From: a virus
IMG/VR virus record: IMGVR_UViG_3300045107_000843
Span: 1 to 33,247 of that record
Length of the DNA stretch: 33,247 bases
Strand: one strand, 5' to 3'
Shown here: positions 15,733 to 22,845 of the stretch, piece by piece
How the letters are laid out: each line of letters opens with the position of its first letter
How positions within the stretch are numbered: position 1 is the first letter of the stretch
Program-made: the position numbers and the translations under genes
Notes under the pieces: model-generated
Told to the model about the DNA's origin: nothing
What the model saw: the letters and a program-made list of their open reading frames with translations, nothing else
The model's database searches: none

Positions 15733-17421
15733 CTACTGGATCGCGATCGAGGCCATCTCGATTGCTTGGATGGAGCCGCCGTCAGCGTAGTAAAGGGTCA
15801 TGGGGGGAGAGGCGCGCGCAGCGCGGACCTGAGCGGTGGCCGGTACGATCTGCAGGATGTAGCCCTTGCTGATGATCGCCTGGCTGCCGTCGAAGCCCAG
15901 GGCGTTCTGGATAATCGCCTTCTGCTCCTCCGACAGCGTCGTGCCGATGCGGATGGCGCCGAAATTCAGGCCGGCATTGATCGGGTCCAGGCAGGAAGCC
16001 TCCACCATGGCGTACCCGTCGCTGTTGTAGGGAATGCTGTTGACGTTCATCAGCAGGGTGATGATCGACAGCTGGAGGTTGGCGTTCAGCCAGATCTGGT
16101 CGAGGAAGGTATCCAGCCACGCGAAATCCCCGCTGATTGCGCCGGCGTAGAAGAAGTTGAACTGGTCCTTCGCCGTGGCGTAGGCGCCGTAGAAGTTGTA
16201 ACCGTTGGCCTTCAGGTTCGACGCGGCGGTGGCGTCGGTGACATACGGCGTCAGGCCCGATTGGCCCTTGAAGGCCAGGGTGGCGCGACCGTTCAGGCGG
16301 TCGAAGTCGAGCGAGGCGGCGAAGCCCAGGACAAAAGCCGCGTGCGTCTGGTCGCCGAAGACCGGGACGGAGCCGCTGCTGTCGGTGTTCTTGAGGTACG
16401 CGCCCCAGGTGGTGGTGCTGTTGGCGACCTTCGCGTTCACGTCCGTATCCCAGCCGACATAGCCGAAACGGTTGTTCTGGGCATCGGTCCAGGCGCTGAA
16501 GTTCTTTTTGTCGGCGAGCAGGGGCTCCCAGGTGGACGTGAACAGCGCCCAGTTCTGCGTGACGGTGGTCACGAGGTTGGACATAAAGGCGTTGGGCGAA
16601 CCCGCCTCGGCGCCCTGCGACGTGGTGGCGCCGGCCGCCGCCGTGAGGCCCAGGCCGGTAGTGAAGGCATTGGCGGTGGCTGCGGTGATGGAGGAGGGCG
16701 CCGAGCTGATGGTGGTGCTGGCGACGGTTTGGGACGTGCTCACCGTATAGGTGCCGGCGCCGCCGGTACCGGTGCCAAGGGCGGTGATGGTCGTGCCAGC
16801 CGTGACGCCAGTACCGGAGATGGTCTGGCCGACGCGCAGCGTGCCCGAGGTGACCGCGCTGACGGTCAGCGTGCTGCTGGCGATGGCGCCGGTGAACACC
16901 GCGCCCGCGCCCACCGAAGCGGAGGTGAGGATAAATGCGCTCTTGATCGAGTCGTACACGCAGCTCACGCCGGTGAATGCGGACTGGATTGCAGAGGCTG
17001 CCGCGCTGAAGCTGCCTATCGCTGCGAGGTTGATGCTGGAGGAGTTCTTCGCCACGCCGTCAACGGTCAGGGCAATGGTGCCGCTACCCAGAGCCTGCAG
17101 CTGCGCCAGCGTCAACGCCGCAAGGCTCGCGCCCTGGAGCCAGGCAGCTACAGCCGCCGCCGGATACTGGGCGAAATACAGCTTGCCCGGCGTCTTGGTC
17201 TTGTTGTTCGGGCCCTTGAAGTAGATGGCCGCCATGGACGCTTCCACGGAGTTAACCCCGTAGTAGGCGGCGACATCATCCTTGTTGGCGAAGGGCACGG
17301 CCGCGCCGATCGGCGAGTAGGCGCTCTGGGACAGGATCAGACCATTCAGGTCGATTGCCGAGCCGGCGGCGGAAAGTACAGCGGGGTTGACCCGGACAAT
17401 CTGACCGATTGGGATGGACAT
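15733..17421 (-). CDS. Tail sheath protein, DUF3383 family
   Basis: The 562-aa contractile sheath protein begins MSIPIGQIVRVNPAVLSAAG and contains SAYSPIGAAVPFANKDDVAAYY, PGKLYFAQYPAAA, and the C-terminal core RATLAFKGQSGL and NGYNFYGAYA, typical of DUF3383. Residues about 177-240 are an inserted Gly/Thr/Ser-rich domain (TLTVSAVTSGTLRVGQTISG and following) also found in the head protein at 21354. It is the structural signature that makes this a myovirus. A terminator-like hairpin precedes its SD (GGAG). Confidence 0.92.
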   Translation of the reverse strand: MSIPIGQIVRVNPAVLSAAGSAIDLNGLILSQSAYSPIGAAVPFANKDDVAAYYGVNSVEASMAAIYFKGPNNKTKTPGKLYFAQYPAAAVAAWLQGASLAALTLAQLQALGSGTIALTVDGVAKNSSSINLAAIGSFSAAASAIQSAFTGVSCVYDSIKSAFILTSASVGAGAVFTGAIASSTLTVSAVTSGTLRVGQTISGTGVTAGTTITALGTGTGGAGTYTVSTSQTVASTTISSAPSSITAATANAFTTGLGLTAAAGATTSQGAEAGSPNAFMSNLVTTVTQNWALFTSTWEPLLADKKNFSAWTDAQNNRFGYVGWDTDVNAKVANSTTTWGAYLKNTDSSGSVPVFGDQTHAAFVLGFAASLDFDRLNGRATLAFKGQSGLTPYVTDATAASNLKANGYNFYGAYATAKDQFNFFYAGAISGDFAWLDTFLDQIWLNANLQLSIITLLMNVNSIPYNSDGYAMVEASCLDPINAGLNFGAIRIGTTLSEEQKAIIQNALGFDGSQAIISKGYILQIVPATAQVRAARASPPMTLYYADGGSIQAIEMASIAIQ

Positions 17422-17437
17422 GAGGGCTCCAGAATGG

Positions 17438-17459
17438 AAAAAGCCGCGCGGTGGCGGCT
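17438..17459 (-). terminator. Terminator-like hairpin upstream of the sheath gene
   Basis: AGCCGC (17442-17447) pairs with GCGGCT (17454-17459) and is followed on minus by TTTTT. It overlaps the stop codon of the upstream neck gene and stands just before the sheath SD. Confidence 0.65.
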
Positions 17460-18039
17460 AGAGAAGGGGTTTGAGACCGTTCCAGGGCTCGGAGGGCAGC
17501 CCTGGGTTGATGGGGGTGTCTTTGGTCACCGGGTTGCCAGCGTTGCCGATTTCGAGCTTGTCGGCGAAGTCTTGCGGGACGGTTACGGTGGGAGTGAAGC
17601 CGAACTTCAGTTCCAGCTTCCAGCGCTCGAGGAATTCCTCTTCACCGGTGATGAGCGGCAGCTGCGTGGCGTCATTCGCGTGTAGCGGCGCAATCCCGTC
17701 GGGAAATTGGCTGACGGCGTATTCGTCCCGGAACACCGTGGCCACGGTCACGGCCTGCGCTTGTGCGGCCTTGCCGTAGAAGTCGAGTTGGAGCGACAGC
17801 TCGTGCGTGCCGCGGATGGCGAGCGTGCCCGGGTTCGTGCCGGGGTCGGTATACGTGTGGGTGTTGGTACCCAGTCGGCGGATAGCGCCCGGCGTGACCG
17901 CGATGAACCCGCCGCGCGGCATCGGGGTGCGGTTTTCCTGCGCGCGGACGATCTCGACATCGGCGCCGAGCACGGTCTTGAGGAACTTGCCAACCTGCTT
18001 GACGACTTCCGCTTGGGTCAGGTCAATTGTTGCTGGCAT
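17458..18039 (-). CDS. Neck/tail terminator protein (gp12-like)
   Basis: The 193-aa protein begins MPATIDLTQAEVVKQVGKFLKTVLG and has ENRTPMPRGGFIAVTP, GTHELSLQLDFYG, VTVATVFRDEYAVSQ and FLERWKLELKFGF. This is the LIC_12616/neck terminator gp12-like pattern. Such proteins cap the tail tube and sheath and dock to the head. It overlaps the gene upstream by 17 bases. Confidence 0.8.
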   Translation of the reverse strand: MPATIDLTQAEVVKQVGKFLKTVLGADVEIVRAQENRTPMPRGGFIAVTPGAIRRLGTNTHTYTDPGTNPGTLAIRGTHELSLQLDFYGKAAQAQAVTVATVFRDEYAVSQFPDGIAPLHANDATQLPLITGEEEFLERWKLELKFGFTPTVTVPQDFADKLEIGNAGNPVTKDTPINPGLPSEPWNGLKPLL

Positions 18040-18424
18040 CGTCCACCTGCAGCACCACGTCAGCCGAACTCCAGCCGTCCCAGGTGATCACGTTCCCGAA
18101 AATCTTCCAGGTCCTGTCCGGGCCGCCGCGCTCCTCGGGGAAGCACAGGATGTCGCCGCCCTTGGCGTCAACGCGGACCACGCCGCGCACCGCGCCGTAC
18201 ATGAAGACTGTGCGCAGGGTGCCGCTGATGTTCAGGCCATCGGCGCGCTTCAGGCCTTCGCTGGAAATAGCCTGCACCTGCGCTTCGACCTGGTATTCAT
18301 CGTAGACGGGGGTACGGTTGAGTTCATCGTCTTGCTCGAACTCGCCCGTGGCTTTCTTCCAGACGATGACCCAGTTGGGGTTCACGCGCCGGATTGCGCT
18401 ATTGGCTATGCCACGCAGGTTCAC
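18023..18424 (-). CDS. Probable head-closure/neck protein
   Basis: The 133-aa protein lies between the gpG/gp10-like protein and the tail terminator. It contains NPNWVIVWKKATGEF, VYDEYQVEAQVQAISSEGL, TLRTVFMYG and GRTW-like DRTWKIFGNVITWDGWSSAD. The sequence is beta-rich, and its place and size fit a head-closure protein, but I do not recognise the exact family. The GTG start overlaps the upstream stop (GTGA). Confidence 0.68.
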   Translation of the reverse strand: MNLRGIANSAIRRVNPNWVIVWKKATGEFEQDDELNRTPVYDEYQVEAQVQAISSEGLKRADGLNISGTLRTVFMYGAVRGVVRVDAKGGDILCFPEERGGPDRTWKIFGNVITWDGWSSADVVLQVDDASNN

Positions 18425-18981
18425 TTGCTCACCACCAGGTGGGTGATGTTCGCCTGCAGCATGCCGGAGTCGTGCAGCGGCTTGTCGTCGGCCCCGTAAT
18501 TGGTCTTGCCCTCGGCCACGCGCGCGGCGGCCTGGCCCACGGTCTTGCCGGTCACCACCAGAGACGGATCATTGGCGCGCATGCCGCGCAGCATCACGGT
18601 GATGGGCGACAGGGCCGGCGCATTGACCTCGCTGATCTTCTTCTGGATTTGCCCGGCGGCGTCTGCTCCCAGCGGTTCCAGTACTGACTCGATCGTGGCT
18701 TCGCCCGCGATCACGCGCGCGGCACCATCCGCCATGAATTCGCCCCACTGGTCGCGGTGCTCGGCGATGGTAGGTCGGATAAAAGGGCGCGGTGGTATGC
18801 TCACCTCTGGCGCGCCGTACTCTTGGATTGCCGCCACGTAGGCGTAGGGCGTGCCGCCCTCGTAGGCGCCTTCCAGGACACCGACCTTGACCTCTTTCTT
18901 CCCGAGTTCTTCGGCAGCGCCTTCAAGCTTGCGCGCGATCTTTTCGATCTGACGCGACAGCCGCTGAAAATTTTCCGCCAT
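18421..18981 (-). CDS. Virion morphogenesis protein (Mu gpG/HK97 gp10-like)
   Basis: The 186-aa protein starts MAENFQRLSRQIEKIARKLE. It contains the hallmark block PYAYVAAIQEYGAP, then IPPRPFIRPTI, and a C-terminal KPLHDSGMLQANITHLVV. This pattern is shared by neck proteins that act in head-tail joining. The longer frame back to 19143 is rejected because it has no sense upstream. Its start codon overlaps, on the other strand, the start of the zinc ribbon gene. Confidence 0.83.
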   Translation of the reverse strand: MAENFQRLSRQIEKIARKLEGAAEELGKKEVKVGVLEGAYEGGTPYAYVAAIQEYGAPEVSIPPRPFIRPTIAEHRDQWGEFMADGAARVIAGEATIESVLEPLGADAAGQIQKKISEVNAPALSPITVMLRGMRANDPSLVVTGKTVGQAAARVAEGKTNYGADDKPLHDSGMLQANITHLVVSK

Positions 18982-19222
18982 GATCGATTTCTCAGGTGTT
19001 CCAAAGGTCGTGCTCGATGAGGAGATTCCCCTTGAGTGCGGGAAGTGCACCTTCCGGTTCTGGCGCCGGCTCGCGGAACTCGCGCAACTGCAGCGCGACA
19101 CGCTGTTCGCGGAATGCCCGCGGTGCAGCACCATCATCGACATAGACGAGGCAGAGTTCGAACAGGCTATCCGCCAACTATCAGGAATAGCCGCTCTTCG
19201 TCGCGATATGGCCGCCGACTAG
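18980..19222 (+). CDS. Small zinc-ribbon protein on the opposite strand
   Basis: This 80-aa plus-strand frame fills the 240-bp gap between two minus-strand neck genes. It has two Cys pairs, ECGKC and ECPRC, 26 residues apart, then the acidic tail TIIDIDEAEFEQ. This resembles the Com-type translational regulator of Mu, which has the same CxxC...CPRC layout. GC at third codon positions is high through the middle. It has no clear SD. A 61-codon TTG-initiated minus-strand frame (18992-19177) covers the same bases and cannot be excluded. If real, this is a rare counter-oriented gene in the structural operon. Confidence 0.5.
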   Translation: MIDFSGVPKVVLDEEIPLECGKCTFRFWRRLAELAQLQRDTLFAECPRCSTIIDIDEAEFEQAIRQLSGIAALRRDMAAD

Positions 19223-19674
19223 CGCTGCACCCCATAGGCGCGCCGGAAAGCGCTGCGCTCGCCCAGGCCACCGAGGTAGACGCCACCGGCGCCGGCCACG
19301 CGCAGCAGCGCCCACAGCTGCAAACCGTACGAGCTGCTGGCCAGCCATTGCTGCCAGGCGGTCTTGACGGGCGGCGGCGCAAACGACACGGAAACCCCGC
19401 CCTCGGTGGCCGAAACGATCGGCCCGCCGGCAACCTGCGCGCCACCGGTGCCGGCGACTGCGCCTTGCGCGTTGGGCGCGATACCGTTGTAAGCCAGCGT
19501 CATCAGGTGTGCCGCCATCAGCTGGCAGGCCAGGTCGTACCGGGCGCCCGACAGTGCCCAGCCCTCGCGCAGGTACTCGCCGGCATCGTTGAACCAGATA
19601 TTCAGCAGTTCATCGCTGTAGGCGGTTTCGTCCGCAAAGGCAGGGAACTTCTGCCGGAAGGCCGAGATATCCAC
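19219..19674 (-). CDS. Head-tail connector, DUF4054 family
   Basis: The 151-aa protein begins with the family motif FRQKFPAFADETAYSDELLN and contains ARYDLACQLMAAHLMTLAYN, typical of DUF4054 connectors that bind the portal ring. A Gly/Ala-rich loop and a Tyr/Trp-rich end (AWQQWLASSSYGLQLWALL) follow. The start is a GTG two bases after the upstream stop. Confidence 0.85.
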   Translation of the reverse strand: MDISAFRQKFPAFADETAYSDELLNIWFNDAGEYLREGWALSGARYDLACQLMAAHLMTLAYNGIAPNAQGAVAGTGGAQVAGGPIVSATEGGVSVSFAPPPVKTAWQQWLASSSYGLQLWALLRVAGAGGVYLGGLGERSAFRRAYGVQR

Positions 19675-19676
19675 GA

Positions 19677-20105
19677 TCAGGCAGCCTTGCCTTTGCCGCG
19701 CCTGGTCACAGCGTTGTCGGTCGCGCTCATGACCTCGGGGTGCTTCTCGTCTTTTTCCTCGTAGTGAGCCGGGGAGCGCGGCTGCGACCCCTTGTCCACG
19801 TTCATTTCGGAGGCGAACTTGTCGGCGGCGGGCGTGCTGCCGCCTTCTTCGACGACCATGTAGCCATTTTTTTCGAAATCCTTGAACGCGTCGATCTGGC
19901 GCAGAGTATTCAAGTCCTCTTCCGAGACCGTGGTTACCACGCCGTGCGGCGTCACCAGGGCGCGGTCGGCAATGCCGGAGCCGCCCTTGATGTGCACGGT
20001 CTTGAGCACGCGGGGCGTCATCCCGGCAGTAAGCTGCTCGGGCTTCAGGGCTTCGTAGAGGTGAAAGGCCTGGGCATTGGCCAGGGAGGAAATGACGTGG
20101 GGCAT
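19677..20105 (-). CDS. Hypothetical head-region protein
   Basis: The 142-aa protein follows the capsid gene. The start at 20105 (MPHVISSLANAQAFHLYEAL) has AAGGA six bases upstream; the longer frame to 20309 is an antisense-like extension of the capsid gene and is rejected. The N-terminal half has a short Gly-rich strand (LKTVHIKGGSGIADRALVTP), resembling small head proteins that carry an N-terminal 'VxIxGG' strand. The C-terminal third is charged and disordered, ending RRGKGKAA. No function is assigned. Confidence 0.7.
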   Translation of the reverse strand: MPHVISSLANAQAFHLYEALKPEQLTAGMTPRVLKTVHIKGGSGIADRALVTPHGVVTTVSEEDLNTLRQIDAFKDFEKNGYMVVEEGGSTPAADKFASEMNVDKGSQPRSPAHYEEKDEKHPEVMSATDNAVTRRGKGKAA

Positions 20106-20127
20106 GAGCGTTCCTTTATCGGCGATG

Positions 20128-20151
20128 GGGCGCGCTTTACCCGGCGCGCCC
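20128..20151. other. Strong hairpin after the capsid gene
   Basis: A perfect 8-bp inverted repeat, GGGCGCGC (20128-20135) with GCGCGCCC (20144-20151), has an 8-nt loop. No U-tract follows on either strand. It may stabilise the 3' end of capsid mRNA rather than terminate. Confidence 0.55.
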
Positions 20152-20167
20152 AAGGCGGGTAGGTGGC

Positions 20168-21298
20168 TTAGATGCCGGAGTAGCGCACCACGGCGTAGGG
20201 GCGCTTCAGCATCACGCCCGCCGTCGCGTTGGTGTAGTCCTCGATGTAGGCCTTGGCGGTCTTGTGCGTGCCCAGCGCCTGGAACTTCGACGGGACGGCC
20301 TGCACCCACACGCGGCTGTCGTCGGTCGCGCTATCGTTCACCTCCTCGGCGTACATGTAGAACACGTTCGCGCCGCCGTTGGCCTGCTGCAGCTGGGGGG
20401 CGTTCGCCACGCGCATGTTCGGGTAGGTGTCCTTGATCCACTTGGCCACCGAGTTGCCGAACTGGCTCACCACGGTCAGGTACTGCGCCTGGGCGGTGGG
20501 CAGCGCCAGCACGATCGGCGCCTTCATCGGATCGATCACGCCCTGCGACTGCGCCTGCAGCGCGGCTGCGGCGGTGCGGATGTCGGCCACGATCTCCAGG
20601 TAGGTCTTGCTGGACCACAGCGGTGAGGCAGAGGCGCCGTTCGGCACGTTCTGGTACGCGGGCAGGGCCGGGTCGTTCAGGAAGCCGTAGGTGCGGTTGT
20701 TGCCGCTGTTGTAGCCGACGAAGCCGATCAAGTTGCGCTGGATATCCAGCGCCTGTGCGGCGGAGACGCGCTTTTCGGCGGCGTCGTTCAGCTTCATCGT
20801 GGCGGCGCGCGCTTCTTCGAGCGTGGAAACCTGCATGCCCTTTTCGAAGCGCACGATGGTGCGGCGCTCGAAGTTCACGTTCCAGTCGCTCAGGGGCACG
20901 TTGGTGTAGTCGCCGTAGGGAACGGCGTCGCCCAGGTTTTCCAGCACGCCCTGCACCACTTCTTCGTCGTGCCAGGAGCCGACCGTGGTGATGCCCACCA
21001 GCTCGTCGATCGCGCGGATCGCCATCACCACGCGGACGAAGCCGGGCAGCCAGGCTTGCAGGAACTGGACGGGGGCACCCAGGTTGGCGGAGGTAATGCC
21101 GCCCTGGGTGTCATCCATCGCGAACGCCATGGCGCCATCGAGGAACTTCATGTCGAAGGCGATGCCGGCGCGCGCCAGGGCGCGGTAATCGCCGACGTTG
21201 GCGGCGTCCATCACGATCGCCGGTTGGTTCTCGCGGGCGCGCGCGGCCAGGTCACGGCCACTCAGGTGACCGTGAACCTTGGATTTTTGCGTATGCAT
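20168..21298 (-). CDS. Major capsid protein, DUF2184 family
   Basis: The 376-aa protein starts at the ATG at 21298 (MHTQKSKVHGHLSGRDLAAR), supported by GGAG seven bases upstream and by the terminator hairpin just before it. It contains the family's ...AIDELVGITTVGSWHDEEVV, QALDIQRNLIGFVGYN, GFLNDPALPAYQNV and VWVQAVPSKFQALGTH segments, typical of DUF2184 HK97-fold capsid proteins. The ORF extends 31 codons further upstream, but that stretch crosses the hairpin. Confidence 0.9.
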   Translation of the reverse strand: MHTQKSKVHGHLSGRDLAARARENQPAIVMDAANVGDYRALARAGIAFDMKFLDGAMAFAMDDTQGGITSANLGAPVQFLQAWLPGFVRVVMAIRAIDELVGITTVGSWHDEEVVQGVLENLGDAVPYGDYTNVPLSDWNVNFERRTIVRFEKGMQVSTLEEARAATMKLNDAAEKRVSAAQALDIQRNLIGFVGYNSGNNRTYGFLNDPALPAYQNVPNGASASPLWSSKTYLEIVADIRTAAAALQAQSQGVIDPMKAPIVLALPTAQAQYLTVVSQFGNSVAKWIKDTYPNMRVANAPQLQQANGGANVFYMYAEEVNDSATDDSRVWVQAVPSKFQALGTHKTAKAYIEDYTNATAGVMLKRPYAVVRYSGI

Positions 21299-21313
21299 TC
21301 TGTTTCTCCAAAG

Positions 21314-21335
21314 AAAAGGCCCGCCGAAGCGGGCC
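21314..21335 (-). terminator. Terminator-like hairpin upstream of the capsid gene
   Basis: A perfect 7-bp stem, GGCCCGC (21318-21324) with GCGGGCC (21329-21335), has a UUCG loop in RNA and is followed by TTTTCTTT and the capsid SD GGAG. The core hairpin is the same as at 15692-15712. Confidence 0.75.
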
Positions 21336-21353
21336 TTATTGGGTTTGAGTGGT

Positions 21354-22100
21354 TTAGGCGGAGGTGGTGAGGCGCGCGACGGTGAGGCCACCGCCGCCGG
21401 AAGTCACCGGGTAGCGGTAGATCGAGGCGCCGGAGATCAGCGTGCAGCCGTTGCTCGCCGAGCCGCCGGGGGCAACAGCAGACAGCTGGCCGGTGATCGC
21501 GTTGTACTGGATCTGGTCACCGATATTGCCGGTGCCGGGCAGCGCGATCACGATGTCGCCCATGGTCATGAACTCGCCATCGTCGTAGTCGAGGATGAAG
21601 TTCTGCGGCGCCAGCGAGCCGCCGGCCGGGGTGCCCGACATCTTGTAGACATTGCTATGCGCCAGGATGCCGGCGAACACGAACCTGCCGGTGCCGGTGA
21701 CGGTGGTGCTCGCGGCGGTCTGGGAGGCCGACACCTGGTAGGTACCGACGCCGCCGGCTGCGCCGGTCTGGGTGAGCGCCTTGACGATCTTGGTGCCGGC
21801 GGTGATGCCGGAGCCCGAGATGGTCATGCCCGGGGTCAGCGCGCCGGAGCCAACCGCAGTGACGGTGAGCACGGTGCCGGCGATGGAGCCGGTCACGGAG
21901 GCGCCCTGCGACGGGGCGCCGCCGACGATGGCCTGGCCGTTGGTGGCGTCCTTGGTGTAGGCGTAGCCCACGATGTTGTTGTTGCCACCGAGGGAAAGCA
22001 GCGAATTGACCGTCAGCTTTTCGGCACGGGTGGGGCCTTCGTTCTGCATGGTGCCGGGCTGGCCGAAACCTTGCTGAACGTTCACAGAAGCTTGGAACAT
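21354..22100 (-). CDS. Head decoration-type structural protein with inserted surface domain
   Basis: The 248-aa protein lies directly upstream of the major capsid gene. Its frame resembles 'structural cement' proteins: GFGQPGTMQNEGPTRAEK, a central LGGNNNIVGYAYT block, a C-terminal DGEFMTMGDIVIALPGTGNIG and GCTLISGASIYRYPVTSG. Residues about 70-137 are an inserted Gly/Thr/Ser domain (TVLTVTAVGSGALTPGMTIS and following) that also occurs in the tail sheath. It probably stabilises or decorates the capsid. I do not see an enzymatic motif. Confidence 0.8.
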   Translation of the reverse strand: MFQASVNVQQGFGQPGTMQNEGPTRAEKLTVNSLLSLGGNNNIVGYAYTKDATNGQAIVGGAPSQGASVTGSIAGTVLTVTAVGSGALTPGMTISGSGITAGTKIVKALTQTGAAGGVGTYQVSASQTAASTTVTGTGRFVFAGILAHSNVYKMSGTPAGGSLAPQNFILDYDDGEFMTMGDIVIALPGTGNIGDQIQYNAITGQLSAVAPGGSASNGCTLISGASIYRYPVTSGGGGLTVARLTTSA

Positions 22101-22140
22101 GGTGTTCTCCTAATTCGAGGAAGGGGAGCGCGTGCGCGGC

Positions 22141-22845
22141 TTAGACGGGCGACATCTGCTTGGCAAGCCAGTCAGCGCCGCCGGCCGCGCTGTCCATCGC
22201 AGTGGTCTTCTGCTGGGCGGGCGGCGTGCGGCCGTGCAGGTAGCCGTTCAGGGTTGCCAGTTCCGCACCCTTGGCCGGCTTCAGCTCGAGCTTCTTGCAG
22301 GCGTACGTCGCCACCTCTTGCTCGGTGAGCATTTCCGCGTGGTCGAAGGCGCCGGTGAACTGCGAGACCTTGGCGGCCAGGCTCGTCTTCTTGACGATCT
22401 GCTCCTGCGCGCTGCGCACGCCGGCCGCCACCTTCGCGTCCACTTCCTTGGCGTCCATGGCGCCGGGGTTGCTCAGCACCGGGCCTTTGCCCTCATTGGT
22501 GCCGGAGGGGTCGTCGTCTTGCTTCTTGGGGGTGCCGTCGCCCGGGCCGGGGTCGGCATTGTCGGTGGCGACCTTCTTGCCTTCGAGCGCGTCCATACGC
22601 TGGCACAGGGCGTCCACGGTCTTGGTCAGGTTCGCCATCGGGTCGCCGTCATTGGCCCCCTCGGCGTTGGCGTCCGGGTCGTCGGCATTGGCGGCGGGAT
22701 CGCCCGCGCCCGGGTCGCCGCCGCCCTGGGCAGCCTTAAACGCGGCCACGGCCTTGACGAGTTCGTTCAACTGAGCGACGAGGGATTCCAGCGTCACGCC
22801 GGAAGAGCCGCCGCCCTGGGGCGCGTTGTTGCTGGGTTGGTCCAT
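22141..22845 (-). CDS. Nested scaffold protein (internal start inside the protease gene)
   Basis: An internal ATG at 22845 (codon 548 of the protease fusion) is preceded by GAGGA with 7-nt spacing, a better SD than that of the full gene. Translation gives 234 aa: MDQPSNNAPQGGGSSGVTLE, a coiled-coil-prone start, a long acidic Asp/Gly/Ala/Pro stretch, and a basic/helical C-terminus with ATYACKKLEL. This is the lambda C/Nu3 arrangement, in which the scaffold is both part of the protease polyprotein and made alone. Confidence 0.65.
   Translation of the reverse strand: MDQPSNNAPQGGGSSGVTLESLVAQLNELVKAVAAFKAAQGGGDPGAGDPAANADDPDANAEGANDGDPMANLTKTVDALCQRMDALEGKKVATDNADPGPGDGTPKKQDDDPSGTNEGKGPVLSNPGAMDAKEVDAKVAAGVRSAQEQIVKKTSLAAKVSQFTGAFDHAEMLTEQEVATYACKKLELKPAKGAELATLNGYLHGRTPPAQQKTTAMDSAAGGADWLAKQMSPV

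Noticed and set aside
20168-21391. Longer capsid start at 21391
   Set aside because: It would cross the terminator hairpin and has an Arg/Pro-rich nonsense-like extension; ATG 21298 has the SD.
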